Positions 11,038 through 23,389 are shown, counted from the first letter of the stretch. The stretch: DNA of 64,000 bases from Leptodontidium sp. MPI-SDFR-AT-0119 (GCA_020726505.1 JAHLEZ010000002.1:62001-126000), one strand, 5' to 3'. The notes: generated from the sequence alone by a model not told the origin. Program-made: numbers and translations.

Positions 11038-13068
11038 GATATTGGATGATGGTGAATTTGTGGGAGGTTGTGACAACGAAAGGCTGGCTGGGAGCATGAG
11101 AGATGGTAAAGAGGGGAATGGAAATAGCGGGAGAGGGTAGCTTTAAAGCATACTCCTGGAGTATGGCCACTGCCCAGATCACCAAGGGATGTTGTCGTCG
11201 TCTCGAACCACTTGGCGGATATGTACAGGCATTGTTGCTGAGCTACGCGAGGTTTAAATGACCGTCTTGACTTTTCTTGGGGACCATCGCTCCAATTACG
11301 TTCCATAGTGGTGCTTCAAGTGAATACCGGGAGGACGAGCCAGCTTGGAAGGCTTAGCGTACGTGGAGCAATTTGAAACGAAGCTTCTTGGAAGCTTGCT
11401 AAACCGGATCGTTGCAGACGGCGAAAAATGCCCGTAGGTTAGCTTATTAGGAAAGATTTGGCAGCTTGTCAAGCTGGGCCGTGACCCGGATCATCGGCTT
11501 AAGATCCTTCAATAGGTAGTTGATCAAAGACGGACAAATAAGACATCATCGCGAGACAAGGAGATGAATAATGTGTTGCAAAACAAGGAAAAAATTGCTC
11601 AAAACCAGTGTGAAGCGTGACAAATTTCCATGAAATTTTGGATAAACGAACCAATCTCCCCTGTTCTCGTTCCTGACCACTTGACTTGAAGGGGGGATTA
11701 CAACCTAGGGATTGCAAGATGGGCATCTCTCCATTCTGCTCCTATGTCCCTTCAACCTACCCAAATCAAGAAGCTATAACCTTGTTACATTATGCACCCC
11801 ATCGTCACATCCGCTCAGCCCCATCGCCTCAAGTAACCCTTTGTTGCCAGTCCCAAACTCGCTAGCGAGTTACGTATTTCGTTGCTGTGATTTCGTCTTC
11901 ATGATGTGGCACGGAAAGGACTCTGGACGTATAATTCGTCGATTGTGACGAAGAGTCGTTGGTGATGGAGATCAGCCAGCGGGTAATTAGAGAGCTCATC
12001 CCAGTAGACTTCGCTTGGCAGGTGAAGTCTAACGTCCTGCGGTTAGTTGCAACTTACCTGGTAACCCCGCATTTTCTTGGCAGCTTCCACTGGGCTGGGC
12101 TGACGTCTGGCACTGCAGTAGCAACACGACTGCAATTTGGTGGTTTGCAATGGCCTCATTATGGCACCATTATTTGATACGTTTTGCTGTCTCCAAGGTT
12201 CACTCGGCTATGTTGCCGATGTCCATCAAATCTTTGAGAACAACGGAATTATTCATCCGTATTATGCTTTTGTCGGAGGACCTTCCGATCACGAGGAAAC
12301 TGATTTTACATAATCGTTGGTTCCGTTCCCCTTTCGAGAGAAAGGAATGGCGATTTTGGCGCAAAAGTCCCGTTAGTCAAACACTTTTTAGTAAATTAGG
12401 AAGTGTAGGATTCCAATGAGTTTCTCGGATATTGTGCTGTGAGAGAGGAAGAGGAAAATTTCACGGGCAAAGCTAATCAAATGAGAAGCCTTTTTCTTTT
12501 GTTCAAAATGTGAGGCTTCAAATGCACTGGTGTTGCGATGTTTTCCCGAAAGTGTTGTGGAGGCAGAGTTCTCAAACAAAACACTCTTTTGTTATCACAG
12601 GGGGGGAAACTCGCTAAATTTTTTACCTCCACACATCTGTTTTCTCGGCTGCATTTATCTCTCTGCGAGAAACCCTTTATTATTGATTCTATTTCTGTAA
12701 CATGGCCTTCGGCTGGTCAGTCCTAGGTCATGTTCTAGCTAGTGGGGGAAAGTTCTCGTGGTGTATACGTCGTGGCCTAACCCGACCATTCCGAAAGAGG
12801 GCAGTAGTGCACATTTGAGTTTGTCCTATCCAAATATGCTTTATCCTAGCTTTAGCTCTTCGTTGTCAAAGATTTGTAAACAATTCTCGCATCGGATTGT
12901 GAGACTTTGCTTCCATTTCTTACCTGCTCTGTACCTTAGGGTTTCTGTTTTGGACTGTGCCGATCTCAACAAAACTAACGACATGCCTATGCTTTTCCCT
13001 TCTACTGAAAGAACTTGTTACAATATATAAATTTCCCTACTCAACCTCCGTAGGTACATAGATATAAT
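11038..13068. other. Long intergenic region, no supported gene
   Basis: Two kilobases with only short open frames on both strands (none over about 105 codons, none with a recognisable domain or splice partners). It holds the promoter of the fasciclin gene at its left end and the 3' flank of the small basic protein gene at its right end. Confidence 0.5.
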
Positions 13069-13722
13069 TCAGTCAATAAGCGTGGTCGAACCCTTGGAGT
13101 CCATCTGTCTGTACCTCAACTCAGCAACAAACCACATGACGTCCCTATCCAGACGTCCCAGATTAGAGTCCAGCCCATCCCCAGAGATCAACCGGTTTGC
13201 CACCGCGTATATCTTTTTCCGATTCTTCAGCTCCGTCAACAAGCTCGATGTCCTTCCCTTGAGGCTCTTCAATTTCTCATGCATAGCGTCGTGACGTCCG
13301 AGGATATTATAGGTCTCGATGAGCTTCGTACTGGTGACCAGATCTAGCTGTGCTTGGATATTGACCAGTTCTTTGTTGTATTGCTCTGCTGGGAATTCAG
13401 GTCTCCCTTTTCCTTTACTCATTGCGCTGGTTTCTTCGACGGGAATCTCTTCGTGAAATTTCCCTCCTCTCGGTCTGCCGACTTTTTTCTTCTCTGCTCT
13501 GCCTTTCACTGTGCTGAGATTTTGCTGTTTCTTTTTATCGGGGCTGTTTGTCTCAATCTTCTGAGTAATGCCGTCGAAGCTTCTCACAGCGTGTCCGGTC
13601 CGATTATCTGCATCAACAGTGTCGTTTTCGCTGAGGTCTTTCTTTGAGGTGTTTTCTTGAGATGATGTCGCCATTTCAGTGCTTCTGCTTGCAGTTGCAG
13701 TTGCAGCTCTTGAGCTGAGCAT
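13069..13722 (-). CDS. Hypothetical basic protein with AT-hook-like motif and coiled-coil tendency
   Basis: Open frame of 217 residues from the first ATG at 13722 (a second ATG at 13674 is an alternative). No family recognised. The N-terminal half is polar and rich in Ser, Thr and Lys; a basic stretch KKKVGRPRGGK resembles an AT-hook core (GRP), which would suit DNA binding, though one copy is weak evidence. The C-terminal 110 residues look helical with heptad-like Leu/Ile spacing. No intron needed. The protein could be nuclear; this is inference. Confidence 0.55.
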   Translation of the reverse strand: MLSSRAATATASRSTEMATSSQENTSKKDLSENDTVDADNRTGHAVRSFDGITQKIETNSPDKKKQQNLSTVKGRAEKKKVGRPRGGKFHEEIPVEETSAMSKGKGRPEFPAEQYNKELVNIQAQLDLVTSTKLIETYNILGRHDAMHEKLKSLKGRTSSLLTELKNRKKIYAVANRLISGDGLDSNLGRLDRDVMWFVAELRYRQMDSKGSTTLID

Positions 13723-14715
13723 ATGGTCAAATAAGAAAGTAGTGCCAGACCGAAGTAAATTTCCCAAGATTGAACCATGTGATTCACTTCACATGTATTC
13801 ACACAAAGTAAGCTTGTTGTGATTGTTTCAAGAGTTAGTCATGCTGGATACAATAAGTTACACCACGCAACGCCCCTCTTCAAATCCCATCCCGCTAGTT
13901 CCACCTCAGCGAATTCCTAAATTGTTTCATCCATGTAGCAGTAAACACGGATGTCTTTCAATGTGCTTTTCCAAAGAAAGACTCATCATGGTTGTCCGGC
14001 TGGATAAAACGGGAAGATCCAAAATTCTGAACCATGTGTTAGAACAGAAGGACCAGGGACGAGAATTATGACAATTTAGAAGACAGACTTGCGAAACGGT
14101 AAAAGAAATGGCGCTTATGTTGTCTCTGATGATGCGCTGTTGTTGTGTCTAAGATCCCTCATCTTAGTAATTGTCGCCTGGTGAAATGTTTCTTCTACAT
14201 GGGTGGTTTTGGCTGGCCAGTCAGATCGACTTGTATGTGTTGGACACGTGCTCAAGTTATTTTCATGGAATAGACTCAACAGTATGTGAATTCATAGCCG
14301 AAGTGCCACTGTCTTTGGACCGGTAGTAGCTTCTTCTATCAGTCTTTTCTGAAGGTCTCTGTTTTGTACCAAAGGGCTGGGTCCCGAACATGGCGAGGCA
14401 GGCCTTGCCAAGTACTCTTACTTTTTTATTTTCCAAAGGATTACCCCGTCGGCCTGCAGAAGTAGCCAACCAGTTTTGCCGCAGCCCGTTCATGGAAAAG
14501 AAAGGCTGATCCAGTGGCTTGGTGGCCAAGTCAGCTGAGGCTGGAGCTGAAAACAGCGCGTTGTGGCTTAAGGAACATTTAAAACAAAAGTAGGCAGTTC
14601 AACGACAATCACTTGTCGGCACAAATTATTGCCATTAGAGCAAAAATGCCATTATACTAGATCGTTAAGGTCGCAATTACCTTACCAACACCCAAGACAC
14701 ATTTATAGTATCGCG
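13723..14715. other. Intergenic region between divergent genes
   Basis: About 1 kb between the minus-strand basic protein gene and the plus-strand MGC-starting gene. Only short open frames without recognisable content. Presumed to hold both promoters. Confidence 0.4.
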
Positions 14716-16580
14716 ATGGGTTGTGGTTCAAGTCGAGAGCCAGGTCATGAGAACCCGCCTCGTCCAGCACAGAATACGGCAGCAACCGCTCAATTCACCG
14801 GGCAGTATCAGCTTAATCAACAGCCACAAACCCAACGACAAGAAGGAGCGTCACAGCAAACATCATCACCGCGTAGTCTTCCGCAAGCACAGGGACTGAC
14901 CTCAATATCTCCCTCATCTTCGCGACACCCCGAGGCTGTTGCTGCATCTGAAATCCAACTGCTTTCACCACCCGAGACTTGGCCAAAGGTTGTCAGAATC
15001 GGGACTGCACCTTTTACGGTTTCAATTCACGCCCACCAGTTTTACAGTCCGCCTAATCAGCTGCCATGTTGGACTTACATCTCGCAAGGGATATCTACTC
15101 CATCTCAACCCGAAATCGTCTTCACTCTCCTTCGCAGAGTCAGCGAGAACATTGAAGTATTCCCCCAGTTTCCCTTGGAATGGATCAAGACTGTCTACGG
15201 ACTCGCTCAAAGCGGCCTTCACCTGGAGACTGGAGATTTAGCTGAGCTAGACATCAGCCAGAGAGAAGCGAGCTTGAAGATCGGCCAGATCAAGATCCTG
15301 CAGAATCCACAAGCATGGCAGATGATGGGCCGATTCGGTTCTATCCTTCACGGTATGCCACTGAACAGTGGCTGTTTCCAGTTTCCCAACGACATGCTTC
15401 CGCCGAACGCTCATCATGCCATTGCATTGACCCACGAGGAGACCGCAGTAGCTAAACAATTTGGAGTCACCCGAGTTCTTGGCCATCTCGGGCTGTCAGT
15501 TCGCTGGTTTCCATATCCGCCCTGGATTGACAGAGACCGAAACGACACTGTAAATCTAGCAGACCAAGGAGGAAGTATTCGGATTGGAATGCCAATTCTT
15601 CGTCTGAATGGATTGAACGCAATGCTCGTACAAGACGACATTATTCTCACTATTCCCGCGGATGAACAGAAGAGGAAAACTTTCAAGGAGTACATTTTAG
15701 AATTGCCTATGTCTGCTGCTGTGGGCCTTGATTCTTTTATGACGGAAGAAGCCGATAGTGGTCTTACCTGGAAAAGAGGCCAAAAAGATCCCATGGGCTA
15801 TGCATCAAATAGGTATTTATCTCTGCTCAGTTGGTACTTGCTCATTTTACTGACGTTATGATGAAACAGTGGGGTAATGAAGAGCTTAAATCTGGGGTTC
15901 TTGATGTTTGCACCTCAACAAGACAGTGATCGTTGTATAATGTGTGAAGATGGATACGGAAGTGAGTGCCCGTTCAATTTATTTGATAGTAGTGTTACAA
16001 ATCTGACCTTGCAGTACTCATTCGTGACGACACTTGGGCAAGAATTCGCAACGCAATCCAGGAAAGCCAAGAAATCATCACCCCCCTGGAAAACGACAAG
16101 CGATTTATCTTGCAGTGGAAACAATCTGTCTTTCACAATCCTATCGACGGCGGTGATTACACAGCCTCCTGGACAACACACAGACCTTCGGGTCCTCCAA
16201 AACCACCAACAAGCTCACACGTCAACATGAGTCAAGTGGTATTTCTCGTTCAGCCTCCAGTTGGTACAATTGATAACCAAGAATTCATTAACTACAGTCA
16301 AGAGATCAAGCAGGCAATTGAGCAGCGAATTCCAGTGCAGCCTCTACCGCCACCTCAGCCAAACGCTCACCCAGGAAGACAAGCAGTCGTCGAGATCGAA
16401 CTTCCAAAATGCGAGGGATGGCTGAAGATGACTGCATACCCGAGCATGGATGGCCTTGACATCCAAGGAATCATGGGTCAAATTGGGGCCCTGGTGACCC
16501 CAGAGACCAGGGCGGTGGTGAAGGTCCTACTGTATTTCAATCTATGGGGTTATGAAGGACCAACAGCACAGTTTCCATGA
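14716..16580 (+). CDS. N-myristoylation-motif protein with SARA/endofin C-terminal-like (DUF3480-like) domain
   Basis: Exons 14716-15812, 15870-15961 and 16015-16580 give 584 residues. The start at 14716 begins MGCGSS, a textbook N-myristoylation site (Gly2) with Cys3 available for palmitoylation, so membrane attachment is predicted; the longer frame upstream would destroy this. Residues 10-95 are Gln/Pro/Ser-rich and probably disordered. From about 110 onward the protein is globular. The order of blocks (CWTYISQGISTPSQPEIVF near 140, a long central part, a G-x-x-I-R-D segment after splicing, and a terminal ELPKCEGWLKM block) recalls from memory the C-terminal domain of the metazoan FYVE proteins SARA and endofin. 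No FYVE zinc finger is present. That resemblance is uncertain and not computed. Function unknown. Confidence 0.8.
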
Positions 16581-16684
16581 GTTCTGACGTTCTTCTAATG
16601 CTAGCAATGGCGGTGTGGCCAAAAAGAAAAAAAATTGGAATTCGGTTCACACTTTATAGCTTTTGTTCAATGCAGCGTTCCAAT

Positions 16685-16718
16685 ATGTATATATATATAT
16701 ATATACATCCCCCCCCCC
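16685..16718. repeat. (TA)n microsatellite followed by poly-C run
   Basis: About nine TA units at 16688-16705 followed by ten C at 16709-16718, in the 179 bp spacer between two convergent genes. Likely slippage-prone and a sequencing or assembly weak point. Confidence 0.9.
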
Positions 16719-16759
16719 TCCAATGGCAAGTTTAGTGTCAATATGCTGGATTATCCCAC

Positions 16760-19343
16760 CTATATGATCCAAATAGGCTCAATCTTTGCTCCGAAGTAGA
16801 TCCTATCCTTCAATTTGAAAGTTCCCACCCGCTTATAATATCCATATCTCGTCCGCATTTTCTTGAGAACCCAGCAACTAGTCGAAGAAAGAACCAACAG
16901 CGTAACTTTATCACCTGGAACGACCTCAGCTGGAGGTATTCTAGCACAACATAACGGCAAATCCAAGAAACATTCCGCATCAAAAGTTGCTGGCTCTTCC
17001 TGCTTGGGGGCCTTTTCGTCACCGGCTCCCTTAAGCCCAAATACCTTCAAGACTGCATAGGTTGCTGTTTCTCCATCATCTTGTTTGGGCAAAAGACTCG
17101 GGTCTAGAGCCGAGGCGTCCCTCTCCTTGTAGAATTCAAACATCTGCAGTGATTTTGGACCATCGAGATTTCTTGTCTCAATCCTGTGAACAGTGGCTTC
17201 CGCCATTGGAGAGTAAACTTTCAGAACCCCGTCTTTCACCCGTCCTCTGGGGTCCAAACCCTCAGGCACGGTGGACACATCCAGTATTCGTGCAATTGGT
17301 TTTGTCGTGAAGTTGCTCCAATGGAAATTCGTCTCTTCGAAGCGAATAGGAGATTCGATGGATGCCCATGACCATGTCGGCGCGCGGTATCCGTTTGGAC
17401 GGTACGCCATGATCCGACCAGATGGAGAATATGACCGAGAGAGAGGATACCAGTGGAGACTTTCAAGAAGAATTGATTTCCACAGACCGGCGAGGTAGAC
17501 ATCCTTACGACCCGAGGTGATACCAGAGAGTGCTGGTAGACGATCATGAGGATTGGTAATCTCAAGACAAGTATAACTCTCAATCAGGGCACGGTATGCC
17601 TCAAACTCGGCAGCTTTCCTAGGAATCGGGTTCGGCTTGGGAAGATCTCTGCGCCTTTTCCGAAGCGCAGATTCTGGTAAGGTAAGATTGTGCTTCCCTT
17701 GCAAGACGGCGTGCGATTTCCGCCAGCGTGTCTCCCACTGGTGTGAGAATGAACGTTCAGTCCAGCCGGTACACTCGCATGTTACGAATGATTTGCACTC
17801 AAAGTAAAGCTCCCCCGAGGCAAAGTGGATGTTGCGGGAGCTAAGTATCTGCTCTTGAAATACCCAGGCTCTTTTCAGGAGGGGTTCTTTGGGTTGGCGA
17901 TTTTGATGCAGACCGTGTGGTATCTTCAGTTTTGCGGTGAACTTTTTGACACATCCTTCACGATCCCGACCTTCTCGATAGTATGGTAGCCAAAGCATGG
18001 GATTCCAAATTTGGCGGCCAGTTGAGTGTAAAGTCCAAGAATCTTGTGCTCGAGAAGAGAAACAGCCACCGGCCCCATCCGCACTCCTCGACGCTGATAT
18101 CGTAAGTTGAGCGTCAGCAAACACTTGAGCCATCTTCGATGCGTGATACTCCCAGTCCCCGTGACTATCCTGGAGAATGCACAATGCATCTATCCAAATA
18201 TATCGGAAGCCGAGCTTCCACGCGATTGTTATGGAATCCTGAAAGGTCTTGGACAGTTCGTTCCAAGGCACGTTTTCCTGAAACTCTTCGATATTAGTTG
18301 CGAGTAGTCTGACAAGTGGTTTGGGTCCCCAGCAATGACTGAGAGCGACGTAAGGCGCAACTTTGCCATTGCTCACTATCAATTTTGCCCTTCGGTTGGA
18401 GATTTCGAGGACTCGTCTAGGAAGCTCGGATTCTAGAGAGACTAGGCATTCTTTGTGTTCTTCAGAGCAAGTCTTTAGCCATTGCTGGATCTTTGTGATC
18501 GAGGCATGCGAGGCCGTTTCCATCACTCGACTTTCTCCCTCGTCGTCTTTCTGATCTCGCTTATTTCCTGGGGCCAGTGGAACTCGCTGCACTTGGCTTG
18601 CTACTCATCAATCAACACTTCAATTTCAACAATTCGTGAATGCGGTGGAAATTACCTTCCTCGGCAAAGGTCAAGTAAAAGTCCTCCCCAGTATACTCAT
18701 CGAAAGATACCCGAACCGATTTCGTGTCCGACAACAGTCGCAATCTCTCATCTGGATTCTGTCGAACTCGAACTTTCGAGGTATTATAGCTCGGAAATAT
18801 CATATCTGCAAAATGCCTGATGCTATTATAGAGCACGTCGCAGGTGCCACACCCTCTGTCCGCAGCGCCTTTGATTTCAGCCAAGCGAAATCCCATTTCC
18901 CTCTCTCCGTGTCTAATGACAGCCCAGCAGTAATTACACTTGGTACGCCAGAAGCTTGCATAAGATGTCACCGCAGCCCCGACGGTGTTGTTCTGTTTAT
19001 CCCAATCTGGAGGAGGCGACGGAACGCGATCACGGTCCTGTGGCCTTGGTGTGACGCTCATCATTATCTTTGTTCCCCTGAATCCCGCATTTCGAAGTTG
19101 CTGCATATGTTTTGTCCACGATATGGCCTCCTCGGGTCCAATGAATATTTGATAGTCTGGACCCTTTTCAGAAGGCATTCCAGGTACGTAGAAGATAGAA
19201 TTCGGCCCCTCTTGCCCTTCTTCCATGGCATTTCCAGTAAAAGGATCCCTCTGCCGTCCATAGAGATCGGTGACTAGAGGCATACATTCAAACTCATATG
19301 TTGTTTCATCGATAGAGTCTTGTGTAGAAGACTGTTCCGTCAT
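16760..19343 (-). CDS. HET-domain (heterokaryon incompatibility) protein
   Basis: Exons 19343-18656 and 18600-16760 give about 842 residues; the acceptor is a GAG/TAG pair, so one residue is uncertain. HET domains trigger incompatibility-type cell death when fungi with unlike alleles fuse. The domain starts near residue 280 with the first block YVALSHCWG, followed by the FQDSI...YIWIDALCILQDS block and the WVFQEQILSSR block about 130 residues later. The first 230 residues are not HET: they contain C-x2-C and C-x2-C pairs (CNYCW, CGTC) of a possible zinc-binding module. The C-terminal third has no domain I recognise. The neighbour across 663 bp is a divergent patatin-ankyrin gene, another family used in fungal self/non-self systems. 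Intron 18601-18655 keeps frame. Confidence 0.9.
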
Positions 19344-20006
19344 TATTCAGGAATAGGATTTCCGTTGCTCCTTGTCGGCGTTTCTGGTCCTGGGAAGTGT
19401 TCAGAGCCCGATGGATGCAAGCACAAAAACGTTCAGGAGAGAGATGGGGGACTTCGTCCGCTATTCCTGGATATCGCGATCCACGGCACGCTGTACTCAT
19501 GCAATTCAGGGACAAGAAATGGAAACTTCCACGATCGCACTTGGGTCCGGAACTTTCTTGGATGCCGAGTACAGAAATATGATTTTGGTTCCACTGGCAC
19601 CATCCTCATCATGGCATCTGATTTGCCAATGGGATATGGGGCTGACAATGATGTCTCTAGATATCTAGATATCTAGATATCAGGATTGAGATATGGGAGA
19701 AAGTTCGAGTAGCGTTCAGCTGTCCCACGCAAGCCATGCCTGCCGTCGGACATAAGAGTGCCACAATCATGGGGCTGAAGGACGAACCCAATTATCGCGG
19801 AATCCCACCCACCTCCAGATACGCTAGAAGAGAGCAGTGTCTGGTCCAGATTTCAGCGCTCCGTCACATGCCAGCCAGTAATAGGCTAATCTAGTCCACG
19901 AAATTGTCTACGATACAGCATGTGGAATTGCGGTTTTGCAATTCTGTGAAATCTTGTCAATACCCGTCTTTGTTTCACTCCTGAAATTTGGGGAAGTAAA
20001 ATCACC
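19344..20006. promoter_or_regulatory. Shared upstream region of divergent HET and patatin-ankyrin genes
   Basis: The two start codons face away from each other across 663 bp, so this segment must hold both promoters. It contains the 8 bp tandem palindromic repeat at 19656-19681. No specific factor site can be assigned. Confidence 0.45.
19656..19681. repeat. Short tandem palindromic repeat (TCTAGATA)3
   Basis: Three perfect copies of TCTAGATA plus TC. Each unit is self-complementary around CTAG and GATATC. Lies in the intergenic region between the HET and patatin genes. Confidence 0.9.
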
Positions 20007-23000
20007 ATGGCGAAACGTGGGCTTAGGCTACTTTCTTTGGGTTTGAGGCCTGCTATCTCTCGATTTTGTTCGTGCTAATTGAGGATACAGATGGTGGTGG
20101 AACACGCGGCCTTTCTGTGCTGTACACCCTCCGTGAAATCATGAATGCCGTGGTTCCTGGAAATGGCGGTAGTCTTCGACCTTGCGAATATTTTGAGTTA
20201 ATAGGAGGGACTGGATTGAATGGTTTAAGTGCTCTGATGTTCTCCAGATTTGTATGTGCTGTGAAACTGCTCTATAACAAATTTTGAACTCAAGGCTGAT
20301 CAGCTTTGTAGTGTTACACAATTGACGAAGCCATCGATTTCTTTCACAACCTTTCAAAGCAGTTGGACGATGTTGTAAGTTTTCGAGAGAAGATACTGAG
20401 GGGTGAGGTAGAAAAAGACCTTCAAGACTGGGTGGAGTGCATGAGCGAGTACAACGATCCGGATGAACAACTCGAGGCACTCAGGCAGGGTATGGTCCAG
20501 GATCGTTGGTCTGAACTCATCGAGAAGAACGTCTCAGACGGCTTGGATCGATACGAGTTCATGGCGAATGGCAAATTTGACTTCAAGAGAATTCTTGCCC
20601 AGGTTGAAGCTGGGAGGTCCAAAGCGTACGCATCGAGATCTTTCCGGACACAGGACAAATTCTAACCGCACTCATGTCTAGATTCGTTGTTTCATCAGAG
20701 TCACAGGGCTATGGGGGTAATGGCGGAGTCAGCGAGGATCGACAATATCATGTACCTACATTTCATCGGACTTACGAGTGCAGACATGGGAGGTCGACCT
20801 ATACTCTGTACGCCGTCGGGCTTGGGACCGTTGCTTGCCCAAATATCATGAAACCTGGTGTGATATTTCCCGATTTTCTTGCCACAGGAGCGCACTCCCA
20901 GCACAATCCTGTCATTCTTGTGTTGGAAGAATGCCGGAAACTTTGGCCTGGAATTCCTGTTTCAACCCTTACAAGGTCAGTACTGTGTCAATAAAATATT
21001 CACTTTTTCCCACTTATGATTTGACAGTATCGGAACCGGAAAGTTCGATATTGAGCGGAGCTACCTCGAGCCAGTCTTGGAAGAAACTGCCAAATCGTGT
21101 CTTCAAATCATCGAGAGAAACAAGGACCAGCACGATCGCATTGAACAATTTATATTGCCCTTTGATAACGAAATTCGAGGGGCATATTTCCGTTTTGACA
21201 GTCCCTACTCCAACACGTTCTTCGAACATGCTCAGAGGGACAGGATACTAGGAGACATCAGATCGTGGACTGAAGCACCTAAATCGGGTACCAAAATTGC
21301 AATGCTATCTAAAATCCTACAGGTGAATCACTTTCCGGACTCTCCTGAAGACATGATTGCTTTGGGGTCGTTGGCTTCACTCCTTCGGTCCCTGAATATT
21401 TCTGGCTATTCCCAGGAAGGACTGGTTATTAGCGATGTATTGGCAAACTACCTCATCTACGAGTCAGGGACAAAAGGTGATGGGTCGTTTCGAAAGCTTT
21501 GCCTTGCCGCCAAAGTCGAAGCGCTCTCCAGCCAGATCATGGGTCGACACACAATCTATGTCCAAGGGGTGAGCGGCTCTGTCCCTGTCGACATGCGTTC
21601 AGAAGCCACGGTGTTGAACGGCCTTGGAGCCTTCGGCGATGAGCTTCCAGGAGGATACAGAATACCTGGACCACTGCAGACGATATATGACTACGTTTCT
21701 GCGACTTATTATTGCCTCACCTTGCTTAGAGAAAGGGACGCATCTCAGTGGGACCAGCCGACCTTTTCTATGCACTTTGAAGAACTTAGCTTTATCTATG
21801 GCTTGCCAGGGGCATCGAATTCGGCCGTTGTGGAATTGGCGGAGGACCTTCTGCGATTAACGACAGTGGCAGCTCTATGTGACGCCGCCAATGGTCAACT
21901 GCTCCGAGGGGTCAAAAGCCTCGCATACAACGGGTCGTTCATTCGGCATCTTCACCAACTGCTGATTACGATCACCATCAACAAAAACAGCGATCTCATC
22001 ATCGATCCAATCGCCACATTTCTAGCGCTATTGATCGAGACCAACAACTGGTCACCTACCAGAGACGGAGCAATCTTAGCATTGCTGAAAGTAGGCTCTT
22101 CGGGAGATAACAACTGGAGCCTGGTAAATTTGGCACTGGCAAGACTTCAAATGGAAAGTACTAGAGGACTCAGCACTCCGGACAGCAAAAACCTTGTCGC
22201 AAAATGTGTGGAGATCCTGCGCCTGCATTGTGAAGTGTGGCGGACTAAAGCAATGGACATGATTGTTACTTGCCCGGAGAAGGGCTGGTTTCCACTTCTG
22301 AAAAAGGTCTTCTGTTTGCAAGATTTGATATCAGATGCTCATATCAGCGAGAGCTCCGACTTCTCATCGCGAGCAGAGATGGCGTTACGCTCTACAGCTC
22401 AAATCGGCTATCCATTCGTCCTCAAGACTATGCTCGAGTGTTTGGGGATTGACTTCTGTAAGCATCTCGTCAATCAGCCTGACAAGCATGGCCTCACATC
22501 GATGCATTTGGCGTGTAAACACCGTGCTCCCCAGAAAATTTTCCGGCTACTTCAAATTCTTCTTAGCGATGTCAATGTAAAGAGCAACGCCGGACGAACA
22601 CCGCTTAGTTACTGCTTTCCAGACCAGAAGGCACTCCCCTCACTGCATCAGAGCATGTTAGATCTGATATCGGAATTCTCTCTCCCCACTATAGCCCCGC
22701 TTGACATGCCAAAGGCTTATGGCGGCCATGGCAATTGCAGGTCTATCGATCCTCGCACAGGTGATTTTCGGGTTATCATCAGCCACCTGGTGGGGAGAAA
22801 TGCCGATATATCCATCCAAGATCACAACGGCATGACTCCACTCCACATAGCCGCCAAAGAAGGATGGGGGGATAATCTGGACGTCCCTTTCATGTACACT
22901 CATGGTGACACGAGAAGCCAACAAACACAAGCATTGACTTCCCGAGATCACGACAATCACACAATACTCGACTACTCGCGGATGGCTGGAAATCGAGGCC

Positions 23001-23389
23001 CAATTCAGGGAAGAGAAGAGGTCGTTGTTGCAGAGATGGCTAAACGCAACATTCCCGTTCCTCCAAAGGCAATGCATACAGTACCCGTTCATGACATGTA
23101 TCTGACCATGCCCGTTGATCGACCAAGGCTCCCAACTCCAGAACCTCCTCCCCGAAAGCCACTTTATAGCCCTCCATCAACAGCCGAAAGCCGTCCAGTG
23201 AGTACACCAAGTCCGCAGCCGAGTGCTCCACGCTTTCCACCTGCTATGGTATACCAGGATCCGTCGATAGGGAGCAGCCAGAATCTGAAAACACCTTCTC
23301 CGCGACCGACGTTTCCGAGTTCACAGGTCTATCAAGATCCAAAGCTTGCACCCTCGGGTAAGCAAACTACCAACTGCCAACCTCAGTGA
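20007..23389 (+). CDS. Patatin-like protein with degenerate catalytic site, ankyrin repeats and Pro-rich tail
   Basis: Exons 20007-20040, 20091-20251, 20312-20625, 20682-20975 and 21028-23389 give 1054 residues. Patatin domains are Ser-Asp phospholipases. The anion-hole motif DGGGTRG (residues 12-18) is intact, but the nucleophile elbow GTSTGG reads G-T-G-L-N-G, with Gly53 where Ser belongs, and the DG[GA] motif before NPV reads F-L-A-T-G, with Ala237 where Asp belongs. The fold is otherwise kept (SIGTG block near 270, FRF block near 320), so this is probably a pseudoenzyme. A long region without recognisable P-loop follows, then ankyrin-type repeats near 830-920 (HGLTSMHLACKH, NGMTPLHIAAKEG), then a Pro-rich tail with two VYQDP units. 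Introns 1 and 3 have weak donors (GTTTGA, GTACGC). Divergent from the HET gene. Confidence 0.82.

Noticed and set aside
18601..18655. Separate genes for the N-terminal and HET parts of the first HET locus
   Set aside because: A GTAATT donor and TAG acceptor join both frames in phase, and the second part has no suitable ATG at its beginning.
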